Below, piece by piece: positions 1-11,214 of a stretch of DNA of 64,000 nt. Every line of letters starts with the position of its first letter. Position 1 is the stretch's first letter. Source of the DNA: Roseibacterium elongatum DSM 19469 (GTDB lineage Bacteria > Pseudomonadota > Alphaproteobacteria > Rhodobacterales > Rhodobacteraceae); contig NZ_CP004372.1 in the NCBI RefSeq assembly GCF_000590925.1, forward strand, positions 725,001 to 789,000, in the 5' to 3' direction. The notes under the pieces were generated by a model. The model searched no databases and was not told the origin of the DNA. It saw only the letters and a program-made list of their open reading frames with translations. Made by a program: the position numbers and the translations under genes.

Positions 1-106
1 ACTCAGGCGGCACTTCTGTGACCGCGTGATTGCCACGGCCCGCTTTTCCACACGGTTACCCACAATTTGGTCTTTTCCGGGTCGTGAAACGCGGCGACTC
101 GGGCCG

Positions 107-742
107 TCACCCTGCGCGTTTGGCATGGCCATGCGCCCGACGACGAAGGCGTAGCGCGAGCAACCCGAGGATCGCCGAAAGATAGACGAGCGGCTCGATC
201 TGGAACCCTTTGGCCAACCAGACGAAATGCAGCGCCCCGAGAAACGCCGCCGGGTAGACCAGTCTGTGCAGCTTGCGCCACATGGCGCCCCCCAGCTTGC
301 GCACCGACCAGTCGTTCGACGTCATGGCCAGGGGAAGCAGCAGCAGGAACCCGGCCATGCCGATCGTGACATACGGGCGTTCGAGAATATCGGCCCAGAC
401 GGCCGGCAGGGTCTGAACATCCAGCACCGCCCAGACCAGGACATGCGCGAGCACGAAGAAGAACGCCACGACGCCGATCGCGCGGCGCAGCGGCATCAGA
501 TTCACCCCAAGATAGCGCCGTAACGGCGTCACTGCCAAACCCAGCACGATCAGTTGCAAAGCCAACTCGCCATAGCGGTGTTCCAGCGCCTCGACCGGCT
601 CGACCCCCAACCCGCCGGTTGCGGCGAGAAAAAACAACCAGCCGGCCCAGCCCAGCCCCACAATGTATACCAGCGCCGGTGGCACACGGCGCAAGCCGGC
701 GTTCACGGCTTGCATCAGGTCGGTGCGGGCCAGGCTGCTCAT
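107..742 (-). CDS. msrQ: MsrQ, heme-binding membrane subunit of methionine sulfoxide reductase
   Basis: Inner-membrane partner of MsrP. It passes electrons from the quinone pool to periplasmic MsrP, which repairs methionine sulfoxide in envelope proteins. The 211-residue product has the usual family length and the ferric-reductase-like layout of hydrophobic helices, roughly residues 22-42, 58-74, 86-110, 124-141, 160-176 and 184-199. His100, His159 and His172 lie in helices and are candidate heme ligands. The ATG is 3 nt beyond the msrP stop, so the genes are co-transcribed leftwards. The C-terminus is very basic. Membrane topology and heme ligation are inferred from the family. Confidence 0.93.
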   Translation of the reverse strand: MSSLARTDLMQAVNAGLRRVPPALVYIVGLGWAGWLFFLAATGGLGVEPVEALEHRYGELALQLIVLGLAVTPLRRYLGVNLMPLRRAIGVVAFFFVLAHVLVWAVLDVQTLPAVWADILERPYVTIGMAGFLLLLPLAMTSNDWSVRKLGGAMWRKLHRLVYPAAFLGALHFVWLAKGFQIEPLVYLSAILGLLALRLRRRAHGHAKRAG

Positions 743-745
743 GGC

Positions 746-1654
746 TCAGAAATACTCGGCCAGATCCATCCCCTCGTAGAGAGAGGCAACCTCGTCGGCG
801 TAACCGTTGAACATCAGGGTCGGGATGCGCCGCGCAAACAGGCCCCCACCCACACGACGCTCGGTCGCCTGGCTCCAGCGGGGATGATCCACATTGGGGT
901 TCACGTTGGAATAGAACCCGTATTCGCCGGGTTGCGAGGCGTTCCAGCTGGCATAAGGCTGGTCTGCGGTCAGGGTGATCCGCACGATCGACTTGATGGA
1001 TTTGAACCCGTATTTCCAGGGCACCACCAAACGGATCGGCGCGCCGTTCTGGTTCGGGATCGGCTCGCCATAAATCCCGGTCGCCATGATGGTCAGCGGG
1101 TGCATCGCCTCGTCCAGGCGCAGACCTTCGCGGTAGGGCCAGTCGAGAACCGGCACGGACAGGCCCGGCATCTCTTCGGGGCGCATGACGGTTTCAAAGG
1201 CGACGTAGCGCGCCCCGTCCTGCACCCCGACGCGGTTCAGCAGATCGGCCAGTTCGAACCCGTTCCACGGCACGACCATCGACCACGCCTCGACACAGCG
1301 CAGGCGGTAGATGCGTTCCTCGATCTCGACCTCGGACAGGATGTCCTCAAGCGTGTAGGTGCCGGGGTTGTCCACCAGGCCGTCGATCTGGATCGACCAA
1401 GGCTGGGTTGTCAGCCGGTGCGCGTGGTCTGCGGGGTCGGATTTCCCGGTCCCGAACTCGTAATAGTTGTTGTAGCTGGTGATCTCTTCCCAGGTGTTGG
1501 GCTCCAACGCCTCTTGCTGCGCGCGCAGGCCCCCCCCGGCCAGACCGCCCGCCACCAGGGCGCCACCGCCCGCGATGATCTGGCGCCGGTTCAGGTATAG
1601 CGCCTTGGGCGTGACGTCTGCCCAGGTCAGGTCTGATGTGTAACGGTGGGCCAT
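746..1654 (-). CDS. msrP: MsrP, Tat-exported molybdopterin methionine sulfoxide reductase
   Basis: Periplasmic catalytic subunit that reduces protein-bound methionine sulfoxide using a molybdopterin cofactor, fed by MsrQ. The 302-residue protein has a twin-arginine signal ([10 protein letters not shown] near residue 22) followed by a glycine/alanine-rich hydrophobic stretch. Cys120 in the motif [10 protein letters not shown] is the expected molybdenum ligand of the oxidoreductase molybdopterin-binding fold. I chose the ATG at 1654 because a GAGGGG Shine-Dalgarno lies 9 nt upstream; a longer frame reaching 1735 has no such signal. It is followed by msrQ after 3 nt. Confidence 0.94.
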   Translation of the reverse strand: MAHRYTSDLTWADVTPKALYLNRRQIIAGGGALVAGGLAGGGLRAQQEALEPNTWEEITSYNNYYEFGTGKSDPADHAHRLTTQPWSIQIDGLVDNPGTYTLEDILSEVEIEERIYRLRCVEAWSMVVPWNGFELADLLNRVGVQDGARYVAFETVMRPEEMPGLSVPVLDWPYREGLRLDEAMHPLTIMATGIYGEPIPNQNGAPIRLVVPWKYGFKSIKSIVRITLTADQPYASWNASQPGEYGFYSNVNPNVDHPRWSQATERRVGGGLFARRIPTLMFNGYADEVASLYEGMDLAEYF

Positions 1655-1785
1655 AGGTTGCGTCCCCTCTTGGTCTGATCCTTCGCGTTCCGGCGAACCT
1701 GACCTAACAGATGGGGCAGACCCAAGCCCTGACACGCAATCTCACGAAACTGTTGAGCGCGCGTGTACGGGCCCGGGGGGGCCGG

Positions 1786-3249
1786 TCAACCCGGCGAAAG
1801 ACGGTCCATGGGGCGCGAACTGCCATCGGGTTGGACAAGGCGCACATGGCGACGGCGCAATTTGCGTGGCTCGGGGACACCGACAGAATGCGCGATCACT
1901 TCGACCTCCTTCACGATGCCCTTGGCGTAATTCGCGACGCGCCTGTCCTTTTGCGAGACGACCAGCCCCGCCTGAAGCCGCGCGTCATGGGTCGTGATGC
2001 CCGTCGGGCAGGTGTTCTTGTGGCATTTCAGCGCCTGGATGCAGCCCAGTGGGAACATGAAGCCGCGCGCCGACACCACGAAATCCGCCCCGGCGGCCAG
2101 CGCCCAGGCTACATCGCCGGGGTTGACCAGTTTGCCGCTGGCCACGATGCGGATACGATCGCGCAGACCCGCCCGGTTGCGCATATCGGTCAGGCGCGGC
2201 AACGCCTCGCGGATGGACAGGCCCACCAGATCCATGAGCGGCATGGGCGCGGCGCCCGTCCCGCCTTCGCCGCCATCGAGGGTGATGAAATCCGGCGCGC
2301 TTTCGATACCGCGCCGGTTGATCTCTTCGAACAACTCCTCGAAATGGGCAGGGTCCCCCATGACCGTCTTGATGCCCACGGGCCGGCCGGTCACGTCGCG
2401 AATATGCGCGATCAGGTCCAGCAACTCGCCGACATTTCCGGCATCGCGGTGGCGGTTGGGGCTGATCCCGTCCTGTCCCTTGGGCAGACCTCGGATCCGG
2501 GCGATCTCGTCGGTGATCTTGGCCGCGGGCAGGATGCCGCCTTTGCCCGGCTTGGCGCCCTGCGCCAGTTTCAGTTCGAACATCTTGATCTGGGTGTGTT
2601 CGGCCACCGCGCGCAGCTTGGCGTCGTCAAGGTTGCCATGCGCATCGCGGACGCCGTATTTCGCCGTCCCGATCTGGTAGACCAGATCGGCCTCTCCCTC
2701 GAGGTGATAGGGCGACAGCCCGCCCTCGCCGGTATTCATCCACATGCCGGCCATCCGCGCGCCCCGGCTGAGGGCGCGCACCGCCGGGGCCGAGATCGCG
2801 CCATAGCTCATCCCCGAGATGTTGAAGAAACTCTTCGCCTCGTAGGGCAGCGTGGCATAAGGGCCGATCTGCAGGGGCTCGGAACTGGCGAATTGATCGT
2901 CCAGCGGCGGAAACGGGTCGGGCGTGAACAGCGGCGTGCCGACCACGTCGATATTGCGGGTCGAGCCGAAGGGCCGCGTGTTCGACCCACCGGCCCCGGC
3001 ATGGGCCACCCAATCGCGCTGTGCCCGGTTGAACGGCAGTTCTTCGCGATCCATCGCGAAAAAGTACTGACGAAAGAATTCGCCCAAGGTCGTGAACAGG
3101 CCGCGAAACCGCCCGATCACCGGGTAGTTGCGCCGGATGGCATCGCCTGTCTGGGTCCGGTCGATCAGGAACACGATGACCGCAAGCAGGGCCACGAACC
3201 CGATGACCAGCCAAAAGGCCAGCGCAAGCGCCTCAAGATACCAAGCCAT
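1786..3249 (-). CDS. Membrane-anchored FMN-binding glutamate synthase-like oxidoreductase
   Basis: A 487-residue stand-alone protein related to the FMN/Fe-S synthase domain of GltB. An N-terminal transmembrane helix (about residues 6-28) precedes the barrel. The motif CIQALKCHKNTCPTG keeps the C-x5-C-x4-C spacing that binds the 3Fe-4S cluster in glutamate synthase, and TLDGGEGGTGAAP and NTGEGGLSPYH match FMN and substrate loops. The glutaminase domain of true GltB is absent, so it is unlikely to be a complete glutamate synthase; its substrate is unknown. The start at 3249 is supported by GGGAGG about 9 nt upstream. It is read in the same direction as msrPQ after a gap of 131 nt, so it may be co-expressed with them. 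Confidence 0.85.
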   Translation of the reverse strand: MAWYLEALALAFWLVIGFVALLAVIVFLIDRTQTGDAIRRNYPVIGRFRGLFTTLGEFFRQYFFAMDREELPFNRAQRDWVAHAGAGGSNTRPFGSTRNIDVVGTPLFTPDPFPPLDDQFASSEPLQIGPYATLPYEAKSFFNISGMSYGAISAPAVRALSRGARMAGMWMNTGEGGLSPYHLEGEADLVYQIGTAKYGVRDAHGNLDDAKLRAVAEHTQIKMFELKLAQGAKPGKGGILPAAKITDEIARIRGLPKGQDGISPNRHRDAGNVGELLDLIAHIRDVTGRPVGIKTVMGDPAHFEELFEEINRRGIESAPDFITLDGGEGGTGAAPMPLMDLVGLSIREALPRLTDMRNRAGLRDRIRIVASGKLVNPGDVAWALAAGADFVVSARGFMFPLGCIQALKCHKNTCPTGITTHDARLQAGLVVSQKDRRVANYAKGIVKEVEVIAHSVGVPEPRKLRRRHVRLVQPDGSSRPMDRLSPG

Positions 3250-3484
3250 TTGCGCAACCTCCCGTCGTGCCTGCTCATTTTGACCGATCAGCCGGTCACG
3301 TCCGCTCAACTCATATCACACGGGTTTGACTGGAAAACGCAAACCGCGACCGCTTAGGCGCAAAACCGGCCTCGTCAAGGCCGCCAGCGGGATCGCGCCT
3401 GCCTTGAAAGGTCGCAGGCGGCGCGCACATGCCGTTGCGACGAGGCACCGATAGCCTCGCACATTGCCACACAGGAGACGACAA

Positions 3485-3967
3485 ATGCGCAATACCCTCC
3501 TCGCCCTCGCAGCGACCACCGCCCTCGCCGCCCCCGCCTTTGCGGATAGCCATGGCGGCATGAACATCGTCGAGACGGCTGTCGACGCCGGCAGCTTCAC
3601 CACGCTCGTCGCCGCCGTCGAAGCGGCCGGTCTGGTCGACACGCTCTCGGGCGAAGGTCCGTTCACCGTTTTCGCGCCGACCGACGAAGCCTTTGCCGCC
3701 CTGCCCGAGGGCACGGTCGAGTCGCTGCTGATGGAAGAGAACCGCGACCAGCTGGTTGCGATCCTGACCTACCACGTGGTGCCGGGCGCCGTCATGTCGG
3801 GTGACCTGTCGGACGGCATGATGGCCGAAACCGTGCAGGGCTCGGACATCACCGTCAGCCTCGGCGACAGCGTGATGATTAACGACGCGACCGTCACCGC
3901 CGCCGATATCGAGGCGTCGAACGGCGTCATCCACGTGATCGACAGCGTGATCATGCCGCCGATGTGA
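3485..3967 (+). CDS. Secreted fasciclin (FAS1) domain protein, copy 1
   Basis: A 160-residue exported protein with a Sec signal peptide (residues 1-20, ending in APAFA-DS) and one FAS1 domain. The two conserved FAS1 boxes are visible: [15 protein letters not shown] near residue 60 and [12 protein letters not shown] at the C-terminus. FAS1 domains mediate surface or extracellular adhesion; the bacterial role is poorly defined. AGGAG lies 8 nt before the ATG at 3485. A strong hairpin terminator follows, so this copy can be expressed independently of the second FAS1 gene. Confidence 0.93.
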   Translation: MRNTLLALAATTALAAPAFADSHGGMNIVETAVDAGSFTTLVAAVEAAGLVDTLSGEGPFTVFAPTDEAFAALPEGTVESLLMEENRDQLVAILTYHVVPGAVMSGDLSDGMMAETVQGSDITVSLGDSVMINDATVTAADIEASNGVIHVIDSVIMPPM

Positions 3968-3980
3968 TCGGCTTCTGATC

Positions 3981-4012
3981 TGGCCGGGCCACGCAGCCCG
4001 GCCATTTCTTTT
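3981..4012 (+). terminator. Rho-independent terminator of FAS1 copy 1
   Basis: A 9-bp stem, TGGCCGGGC (3981-3989) against GCCCGGCCA (3996-4004), with a 6-nt loop, runs directly into TTTCTTTT. It sits between the two FAS1 genes. Confidence 0.88.
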
Positions 4013-4041
4013 CCAGACAGACAGAATACGGAGACTACCCC

Positions 4042-4536
4042 ATGGATCGTCGTCAGTTCATCGCCTCGACCGCAGCACTGGTCGCAGCCCCCCTGGCCCT
4101 GACCGCCCCGGCCCGCGCCGTGACCGGATCGCAGACCATCGTCGAGCTTGCGGCCGCAACGCCCGATCTTTCGACCCTCGTGACCGCGGTGCAGGCCGCT
4201 GGCCTTGTCGACACGCTGTCGGCGCCCGGCAACTTCACGGTGTTCGCCCCGACGAACCGGGCCTTCGCGCACCTGCCCCATGGCGTGCTGGACAGCCTGC
4301 TGGCCGACACCGACGCGCTGACGAACGTGCTCACCTACCACGTCTCGGGTGACTACTATCCCGCCGAGGCCCTCGTGGGTCAGCATGGCGTGATCCCCAC
4401 CGTGCAGGGTGGCCATATCCGCGTGAACGGCCGCAACGGCGTGCATCTGAACGGCAACATCTCGGTCACGACGGCCGATGTCTTCGCGTCGAACGGCGTG
4501 GTTCACATCATCGACGGTGTATTGCTTCCGCACTGA
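4042..4536 (+). CDS. Exported fasciclin (FAS1) domain protein, copy 2
   Basis: A 164-residue FAS1 protein with an export signal beginning MDRRQFIAS, a twin-arginine-like start, ending near APARA. The FAS1 boxes FTVFAPTNRAFAHLP and VVHIIDGVLLPH are intact. It is clearly paralogous to the preceding gene but diverged, and its signal type differs, which suggests different export routes. The GGAGACTACCCC upstream of the ATG is an acceptable ribosome binding site. A perfect 11-bp terminator hairpin follows. Confidence 0.9.
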   Translation: MDRRQFIASTAALVAAPLALTAPARAVTGSQTIVELAAATPDLSTLVTAVQAAGLVDTLSAPGNFTVFAPTNRAFAHLPHGVLDSLLADTDALTNVLTYHVSGDYYPAEALVGQHGVIPTVQGGHIRVNGRNGVHLNGNISVTTADVFASNGVVHIIDGVLLPH

Positions 4537-4561
4537 CCCGTCCGCATCGCAACAACCCAAG

Positions 4562-4590
4562 AACGCCCCCGGCATGACCGGGGGCGTTTT
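4562..4590 (+). terminator. Rho-independent terminator of FAS1 copy 2
   Basis: A perfect 11-bp stem, AACGCCCCCGG (4562-4572) against CCGGGGGCGTT (4578-4588), with a 5-nt loop and a short T-run. Confidence 0.92.
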
Positions 4591-4895
4591 CATGTCGGAT
4601 GGCGTCACGACCGCCCTAAGGTGATCATCGGGCCACCGGCCGAAGCGGTCCGCGCCTATGGCTCCAACCGCATCCGGGCAGTGTCCCCCGCATGGTCAGC
4701 CATGCCCGCCGGCATCGAAGCCGGCTCGATATCGCCTAAGGTCTGCCCCGTTGCATCAGCAGGGATGCAATCATCCTCGTCCGCGATCCGCAGCACGATC
4801 CCCTCGACCCTTTCCGACATGCCCTTCCGCTGTGCGTGCCTGCAGCGAAGGCGCCAGAGTGTCGAGCGGCGTGGCACTCAACATGACGTGCATGT
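4591..4895. other. Intergenic stretch without a confident gene
   Basis: About 300 nt between the FAS1 terminator and a small membrane protein gene. A leftward frame at 4656-4820 would give a 54-residue acidic peptide starting MSERVEGIV, with GGAAGG very close to its ATG. No family is recognisable and the spacing is poor, so I do not call it a gene. Confidence 0.5.
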
Positions 4896-5051
4896 TTAGT
4901 CCAGCGCGACGAGTATCAGCACCAGCACCAAACCTCCGCCCAGCGCGACAGCCCAGCCGGGCAACCTGATGGTGACGTCCGATTTCAGCCATGCACGCAG
5001 CCGGTCGGTCGAAGACACATGTGCAGGGGGTGGGGTATTGTTCTCGGGCAT
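4896..5051 (-). CDS. Small single-span membrane protein (51 residues), hypothetical
   Basis: A short leftward gene with a good ribosome binding site (AGGAG, 7 nt before the ATG at 5051). The 51-residue product has a polar, proline-rich N-terminus (MPENNTPPPAHV), a short basic segment (RLRAWLK) and one strongly hydrophobic C-terminal helix (about residues 30-50) rich in Leu, Val and Gly, ending in Asp. This fits a tail-anchored inner-membrane peptide. No family is recognised. It lies between the FAS1 and clpB genes and appears to be monocistronic. Confidence 0.65.
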   Translation of the reverse strand: MPENNTPPPAHVSSTDRLRAWLKSDVTIRLPGWAVALGGGLVLVLILVALD

Positions 5052-5149
5052 GTTTCATCTCCTGGGTGAGCCATGGGCCAGAGATAGGGCTTCCGAAAAT
5101 GGGATAAATGCTATCACGAATTGACTTTCGATAGTATTTTTCTATTCCG

Positions 5150-5186
5150 ACCCAAAGAAAATGCCCCGGCCGTTTCCAGCCGGGGC
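5150..5186 (-). terminator. Rho-independent terminator of clpB
   Basis: On the minus strand an 8-bp GCCCCGGC/GCCGGGGC stem (5163-5170 with 5179-5186) is followed by ATTTTCTTT, 23 nt after the clpB stop. Confidence 0.88.
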
Positions 5187-5208
5187 CAAACTTGGCGTCA
5201 TGCGAGGG

Positions 5209-7824
<2,616 letters not shown>

Positions 7825-7949
7825 CACGTCTCTCCTTTATCCAAGCACCCCCTTGATGATCCGCGCCCGCCAGGCGGCACACGGGGTTTCGGGGCCTTGT
7901 CTGTCAGATGGCGATGCCGGGCCCCCTGTTCAAGATCAACCCAAACGCG

Positions 7950-7977
7950 AAAAGGGCGCCGATCCCGGCGCCCTTTT
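7950..7977 (-). terminator. Symmetric terminator between repeat-protein gene and clpB
   Basis: An 11-bp stem, AAAAGGGCGCC (7950-7960) against GGCGCCCTTTT (7967-7977), with a 6-nt loop. It carries T-runs in both directions and lies 27 nt past the stop of the repeat-protein gene. Confidence 0.88.
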
Positions 7978-8003
7978 CCTTTTCTTGCGCGGGTCGCGCA
8001 GGA

Positions 8004-8940
8004 TCACTCGGCCTCGGGGCTTGCCTCGCGCAGCTCCATGAGTTCCTGCATCAACGCGTTGATTTCGTCATCTGCCTCGGCGACCGCGGCATTGGCCTCA
8101 CGCGCGATCTGCGCCTGCTCGGCCGCCCGGCCCGCCGCTTCCGACAGCCGGCGCAGCAGGTAGATCTCGACCTCGCTGGGCAAATCGAGATTTTCCAACT
8201 CGGCAGCCACCGCTGCGATAGCCGCGGGGTCAGTCACGTCACCCTCGGCGGCCTCGCCCTCGGCAGCCGCCGTCTCGGTGGCCTCACCGTCAGCGGCCTC
8301 GCCCTCGGCAGCCGCCGTCTCGGTGGCGTCACCCTCAGCGGCTTCGCCCTCGGCAGCCGCCGTCTCGGTGGCCTCACCGTCAGCGGCTTCACCCTCGGCA
8401 ACCGCCATCTCGGTAGCGTCACCCTCAGCGGCCTTCGCCCTCGGCAGCCGCCGTCTCGGTGGCTTCACCCTCGGCGGCCTCGCCCTCGGCAGCCGCCGTC
8501 TCGGTGGCTTCACCCTCAGTGACTTCGCCCTCGGCAGCCGCCGTCTCCGTGGCGTCACCCTCAGCGGCTTCGCCCTCGGCAGCCGCCGTCTCGGTGGCTT
8601 CACCCTCAGTGGCTTCGCCCTCACCCTCAGCGGCTTCGCCCTCGGCAGCCGCCGTCTCCGTGGCGTCACCCTCAGTGGCTTCGCCCTCGGCAGCGGCCAT
8701 CTCGGTGGCCTCGCCCTCAGCGGCTTCGCCTTCGGCAGCCGCCGTCTCGGTGGCCTCACCCTCTTCGACCACATCGACACCGATCGCCTCGACCGCATCC
8801 ACAAGATCGGCTTGTGCCACCTCGGGATCGGATCTGGTGACCATGACCGCACCAAACGCGATGACCGCGCCGCCCACGACCGCCGCGATGCCCGCCTTTA
8901 CCGGTTTCGAAAACCCGGCTTGGGGTTTCTCGTCTGACAT
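8004..8940 (-). pseudogene. Membrane-anchored acidic repeat protein, interrupted by a 1-nt frameshift
   Basis: The start at 8940 has a GGAGG site 8 nt upstream. The N-terminus reads MSDEKPQAGFSKPVKAG and then a hydrophobic helix (about residues 16-36), so it is probably a bitopic membrane protein. It continues into about eleven copies of a 15-residue acidic Ala/Glu/Thr unit (type EATETAAAEGEAAEG). The frame opened at 8940 stops at 8425. The same repeat resumes one frame over and continues to a 68-residue helical C-terminus (LENLDLPSEVEIYLLRRL then a Glu-rich helix) ending at 8004. Restoring one base gives 311 residues. No named family is recognised; the C-terminal helix may oligomerise. Confidence 0.75.
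8241..8757 (-). repeat. 45-bp coding tandem repeat array
   Basis: Eleven imperfect 45-bp units plus one 21-bp partial unit encode the acidic repeats. The span is 517 nt, which is 11 x 45 + 21 + 1; the extra base is the C at 8432/8433, where neighbouring units read one C fewer. Point variants (EATEM, DATET, AADG) show that the units are diverging, not freshly copied. Confidence 0.9.
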
Positions 8941-9099
8941 TTCGGATACCTCCGCTCTCACACCAACGTGATTGGAACGCGCGATCCTGTGATATGTTCC
9001 TTATCAGAAAAGATGACCGCAAGGCGATATGCCTTGCCTTGACAGAGCGCCGCAGAGGGCCGAAAGACCGCGACACCCAAGCAGGAGCACCCCCCCTCA

Positions 9100-9789
9100 A
9101 TGACCGATGACCGCCTGATCGTCGCCCTCGACGTGCCGAATGCCCATGCGGGGCTGGAACTCGCGGGCCGCATCGGGGATGCGGTGGGCTTCTACAAGAT
9201 CGGCCTCGGCATGCTGACCGGGGGCGGCCTCGCGCTGGCCAACGAGCTCAAACAAGAGCATGGCAAACGCATCTTCCTCGACATGAAGCTGTTCGATATC
9301 AGCGCCACGATCGAGGCCGCGGTGCGCGGCCTTGCCCAGTTCGATCTCGACTTTCTGACGGTGCATGGCGACCCGCATGTGGTGCGCGCCGCCAAGCAAG
9401 GCGCCGCCGGCACAGGGCTCAAGATCCTCGGCGTCACGATCCTGACCTCGCTCGACCGTGGCGATCTCGACGATGGCATGATGCGCCCCGGCGACCTGCG
9501 CGAAATGGTGATCGAACGCGCCGCCCGCGCCTTCGAGGCCGGGGCTGACGGCGTCATCGCTTCCCCGCAGGAGGCCGCGCCGATCCGCGCCCTGCCCGAG
9601 GCCGCCGGGCGCCTGATCGTCACCCCCGGTGTCCGCCCCGCCGGGGCCGCGCTCGGCGACCAGAAGCGCGTGGCAACGCCGGCCCGGGCCATCGCCGACG
9701 GGGCCGATCATATCGTCATCGGTCGCCCCATTTGGCAGGCCGACGATCCCGCCGCTGCCGCCCGCGCCGTGCTGAACGACCTGCCCTGA
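9100..9789 (+). CDS. pyrF: Orotidine 5'-phosphate decarboxylase
   Basis: Last step of de novo UMP synthesis, decarboxylating OMP. The 229-residue length is typical of bacterial PyrF. The signature FLDMKLFDI contains the catalytic Asp-x-Lys-x-x-Asp array, and VTPGVRP plus IVIGRPI form the phosphate-binding end of the barrel. AGGAG is present upstream but rather far (13 nt) because of an intervening C-run; the start is otherwise unambiguous. It is convergent with nfeD-qmcA. Confidence 0.97.
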   Translation: MTDDRLIVALDVPNAHAGLELAGRIGDAVGFYKIGLGMLTGGGLALANELKQEHGKRIFLDMKLFDISATIEAAVRGLAQFDLDFLTVHGDPHVVRAAKQGAAGTGLKILGVTILTSLDRGDLDDGMMRPGDLREMVIERAARAFEAGADGVIASPQEAAPIRALPEAAGRLIVTPGVRPAGAALGDQKRVATPARAIADGADHIVIGRPIWQADDPAAAARAVLNDLP

Positions 9790-9795
9790 AGGCCA

Positions 9796-9876
9796 GCCTC
9801 AGGGCGCCCGCCTGAGGCAAAGGCCGCAGGGCCTGCCGCCGAGGCAGAAGCTTGCGCCCGCACGGGCGCGCCTTTT
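9796..9876 (+). terminator. Tandem hairpins downstream of pyrF
   Basis: A first inverted repeat, GCCTCAGG/CCTGAGGC (9796-9803, 9811-9818), is followed by a second GCGCCC/GGGCGC stem (9854-9859, 9864-9869) ending in CCTTTT. The second has the terminator form. They fill the gap before the convergent nfeD stop. Confidence 0.65.
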
Positions 9877-9883
9877 GGTCGGA

Positions 9884-10171
9884 TCAGTCGCGGTTGATAT
9901 CGTGGTCAAAGGTCTTCACCTGCCCGCGATATACGCCCAGCCAACGGCGCAGCCCCAGCCATGCCAACAGCGAAATCACCGCAAAGACAAGGGCCATGAC
10001 CGGGATCGACGCGCCCAGCCACACCGCAAGCGGCCCGCCCACCAGCAGGATCAGCGCCACCGCCCCCGCCCCGATGGCAAAGCCCAACAAGACGAAACTT
10101 GGCAGGATGACCTCGCCCACCGCCAGCGCGATGGCGGCGACACCCCAGACCCACCACTCGGCCCACACCAT
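9884..10171 (-). CDS. nfeD: NfeD-like membrane protein
   Basis: A 95-residue short-form NfeD with two to three closely packed hydrophobic helices (about residues 7-27, 30-52, 55-75) and a short soluble tail. It is the usual partner of a stomatin/SPFH protein, here encoded immediately upstream. The two genes overlap by one base (TGATG), which implies translational coupling. Short NfeD proteins are thought to help scaffold SPFH assemblies in the membrane. The OB-fold domain seen in longer NfeD proteins is largely absent. Confidence 0.85.
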   Translation of the reverse strand: MVWAEWWVWGVAAIALAVGEVILPSFVLLGFAIGAGAVALILLVGGPLAVWLGASIPVMALVFAVISLLAWLGLRRWLGVYRGQVKTFDHDINRD

Positions 10172-11064
10172 CACGAGCCACGCCCTTTCAGCATCTGGAA
10201 CGCCTTGCCGAAGGCGTCGACGGCGTCGGCGGGCACCACGATGGTCTGCGATCCCTGCCCCTCGGCCATGCGGGTGATGCCCTTCACCTGTTCCAGCGCG
10301 ACATTGTACTGCACGGCCTCCAGCCCGCCCTTGGCGATGGCCTCGGCCACGACCCCGGTGGCGTAGGCCTCGGCATCGGCCTGCACGCGGCGGGCCTCGG
10401 CCTCTTGCCTTGCGGCATAAAGGTCGCCATCGGCCTGCAGTTCGACCGCCCGCTTCTGCCCTTCGGCCCGCGTCACCGCGGCGCGGCGCTCGCGCTCGGC
10501 GTTCAACTGCTGCAGCATCGCGTCCCGCGTCGCCTGGTCCAGGTTCACATCCAGGATCTCGGCGCGCGTCACCTCGATCCCCCAGTTGTCGACGGCATCC
10601 TCGACGCTGGTCTTGATCGTAGCGATCAGCATCGAGCGGTTCGACTGCACCTCGTCCAGTTCCATCTTGCCGATCTCGGCCCGCACGATACCGGCCACCG
10701 TGGTGGCAATCGCCCCGTCCACGTCGCGGATCCGGTAGACGGTCTTTTCCGGTTCGAGGATGCGGTAGAACACGCTGGTCTCGACCTGCACCAGCACGTT
10801 GTCGGCGGTGATCGCATCCTGGCTGGCATTGGGCAACTGGCGTTCCAGGATCGACACCTTGTGCGCCACCTTGTCCAGGAATGGCACGATGAAGTTGATG
10901 CCCGGCCCCAAAACCGCCTTCAGCCGGCCGAACCGCTCGACCACATGCTGTTCGGATTGCGGCACGATGCGGATCGCAAGAAAAACACACAGAATGATGA
11001 AAAGGGCCAGCAGCAGAACGAACAGGTTCCCGCCCACGAGTTCAGAGATCATGTCAATATCCAT
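10171..11064 (-). CDS. qmcA: SPFH/stomatin-family membrane protease-associated protein (QmcA-like)
   Basis: A 297-residue SPFH protein: one N-terminal membrane helix (about residues 10-30), the SPFH/band-7 domain (RIVPQSEQHVVERFGR start; VSVFYRI-like and LDEVQSNRS segments), then an Ala/Glu-rich coiled coil (AERERRAAVTRAEGQ onward). These proteins form oligomeric membrane cages and associate with FtsH-type proteases. The ATG at 11064 is preferred because GGAAGAG lies 6 nt upstream; an in-frame ATG at 11085 has none. It is coupled to nfeD downstream. Confidence 0.9.
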   Translation of the reverse strand: MDIDMISELVGGNLFVLLLALFIILCVFLAIRIVPQSEQHVVERFGRLKAVLGPGINFIVPFLDKVAHKVSILERQLPNASQDAITADNVLVQVETSVFYRILEPEKTVYRIRDVDGAIATTVAGIVRAEIGKMELDEVQSNRSMLIATIKTSVEDAVDNWGIEVTRAEILDVNLDQATRDAMLQQLNAERERRAAVTRAEGQKRAVELQADGDLYAARQEAEARRVQADAEAYATGVVAEAIAKGGLEAVQYNVALEQVKGITRMAEGQGSQTIVVPADAVDAFGKAFQMLKGRGS

Positions 11065-11214
11065 ATCGGTCTCTTCCGGCTTCATGGCGCGGAGAATGCC
11101 CCGAACGCCCCCCGAGGCAAAGCGCTTTCGGATGGGAAAGCGATGCGGGTTTTCCCGCACTCCACCCGTCCGCCCGCGCTTCCCCTTGCCGCCGCGCGGC
11201 CCTATCTTGGCCCC

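Noticed and set aside
44..64. Two DnaA-box-like 9-mers (TTTTCCACA and TTACCCACA) close together at the left edge
   Set aside because: Each differs from TTATCCACA by one base; no AT-rich unwinding element or dnaA/dnaN genes are nearby, so an origin is not supported.
4656..4820. 54-codon leftward frame beginning MSERVEGIV
   Set aside because: Start spacing is too tight and no recognisable features; kept as intergenic.
8241..8757. Regular repeats considered as a CRISPR array
   Set aside because: The period is 45 bp with no unique spacers, units are contiguous and all in coding frame, and there are no cas genes.
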